Assembly (NCBI GenBank): GCA_027622495.1
Contig: JAQBYL010000232.1
Coordinates: 1-6,726 of the forward strand
DNA from: Pseudomonadota bacterium
Lineage (GTDB): Bacteria > Pseudomonadota > Gammaproteobacteria > Pseudomonadales > Azotimanducaceae
Reading direction: 5' to 3'
DNA: 6,726 nucleotides
Shown: positions 6,093-6,726 of the stretch, piece by piece
Position numbering within the stretch: position 1 is the stretch's first letter
Layout of the letters: each line of letters opens with the position of its first letter
The notes under the pieces: generated by a model
Database searches by the model: none
Seen by the model: the letters and a program-made list of their open reading frames with translations, nothing else
Told to the model about the DNA's origin: nothing
Position numbers and translations under genes: made by a program

Positions 6093-6726
6093 GATACAGC
6101 TCATCAATCTCTTCGCGCCACTGCGCCTGCAGAAGGGATTTCTGAAACTTGGGTTTGCGTTTCAGATCAGCCGCCAGTTTTGCTTCAAGATCGACAATGC
6201 GGCGCAGGGTTTCAGTTTCCGGATTTGAGTGTTCCGTTCTCTGATCCGTCTCAGGTGCCTGCGTCTGGATAACCGATTTCGACACCGATGCTGAAGAGTT
6301 CGCCTGCACCGCCCCGGTCAGGCGGTCGAGGAAGACCTCGAGTTCGGCTATCTCGACCAGTCGACCGGTGTCGATCATCAGAAATCGATTTGCGATCACG
6401 CTCAGGAACGCCCGGTCATGAGAAGTGATCAGAAGCGTGGCGCCACTTTCCAGAAGCTGTGTTTCAAGTTGCTCCTTACCCGCAATGTCGATGTGATTCG
6501 TCGGCTCATCGAGGATCAGAAAGTTAGGCCGATTCAGCCCCAGAACCACAAACAGCAACCGCGCCCGCTCTCCACCGCTCATCTCAAACACGCGCTTGCT
6601 GTGTTCGTTGTAGGCAAACCCGGCTGTGATCAGCGTCTGCCGTACCGTCTGTTCCGGGACCTGAACACGACGGCGGGCAAACTCGATCATGCTTTCATCA
6701 CCAGCAACTTCATCCAACTCCTGATC
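6076..6726 (-). CDS. ABC-F family ATPase, C-terminal part (partial)
   Basis: The gene enters from the right edge and runs leftward to a TGA at 6076-6078; 216 codons are visible and the start lies outside. The visible part holds the second half of an ABC domain. It shows the signature FEMSGGERARL (SGGER encoded at 6565-6579), Walker B and D-loop LDEPTNH (6493-6513), and the H-loop SHD (6415-6423). After that come a polar linker and a charged C-terminal helix, probably a coiled coil (from about LRRIVDLEAKLAADL to the end). No membrane segments are seen. NHIDI after Walker B, and the C-terminal coil, are typical of ABC-F proteins, soluble ATPases that act on the ribosome (EttA, Uup, YheS and antibiotic-resistance types). 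Without the N-terminal ABC domain and linker the subfamily cannot be set. It is convergent with the cupin gene, 24 bases apart, and so is a separate transcript. Confidence 0.82.
   Translation of the reverse strand, partial: DQELDEVAGDESMIEFARRRVQVPEQTVRQTLITAGFAYNEHSKRVFEMSGGERARLLFVVLGLNRPNFLILDEPTNHIDIAGKEQLETQLLESGATLLITSHDRAFLSVIANRFLMIDTGRLVEIAELEVFLDRLTGAVQANSSASVSKSVIQTQAPETDQRTEHSNPETETLRRIVDLEAKLAADLKRKPKFQKSLLQAQWREEIDELYQKLEG

Noticed and set aside
6027..6272. An 81-codon plus-strand open frame spanning the cupin end and the ABC-F gene
   Set aside because: It overlaps two better-supported genes in other frames and has no recognisable protein features.

Overview
This is an ordinary-looking chromosomal segment of a bacterium, most likely a gammaproteobacterium. 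It has a moderately GC-rich composition by eye. Coding density is close to complete, and the RNA helicase most resembles RhlB of the Pseudomonas type. I cannot name the genus. No mobile element, CRISPR array, tRNA, rRNA or phage gene is visible, and no gene-free stretch exceeds about 25 bases.

Layout. Positions 1-6051 are a single run of plus-strand genes. In order they are: the 3' end of argC; a subgroup-Ic aspartate aminotransferase-like protein; an RhlB-like DEAD-box RNA helicase; a Nit1-type carbon-nitrogen hydrolase; an AI-2E family membrane protein; a HisC-type histidinol-phosphate aminotransferase; and a small single-domain cupin. Four of the six junctions are 4-base stop/start overlaps (ATGA or GTGA). 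The other two gaps are 2 and 14 bases. The run is therefore probably transcribed together and in part translationally coupled. A convergent minus-strand gene enters from the right edge: the C-terminal part of an ABC-F type ATPase. It is separated from the cupin by 24 bases that carry part of a GC-rich hairpin.

How the genes may work together. ArgC (arginine pathway), the aspartate aminotransferase-like enzyme and HisC (histidine pathway) are all nitrogen and amino-acid metabolism genes. The Nit1-type amidase fits this setting, because relatives hydrolyse deaminated glutathione, a by-product of transaminase side reactions. The helicase and the AI-2E protein have no obvious link to amino-acid synthesis, and the cupin's role is unknown.

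I did not find a convincing undescribed system. The most useful leads are the gene combination itself, the hisC-cupin coupling, and the aminotransferase coupled to argC.
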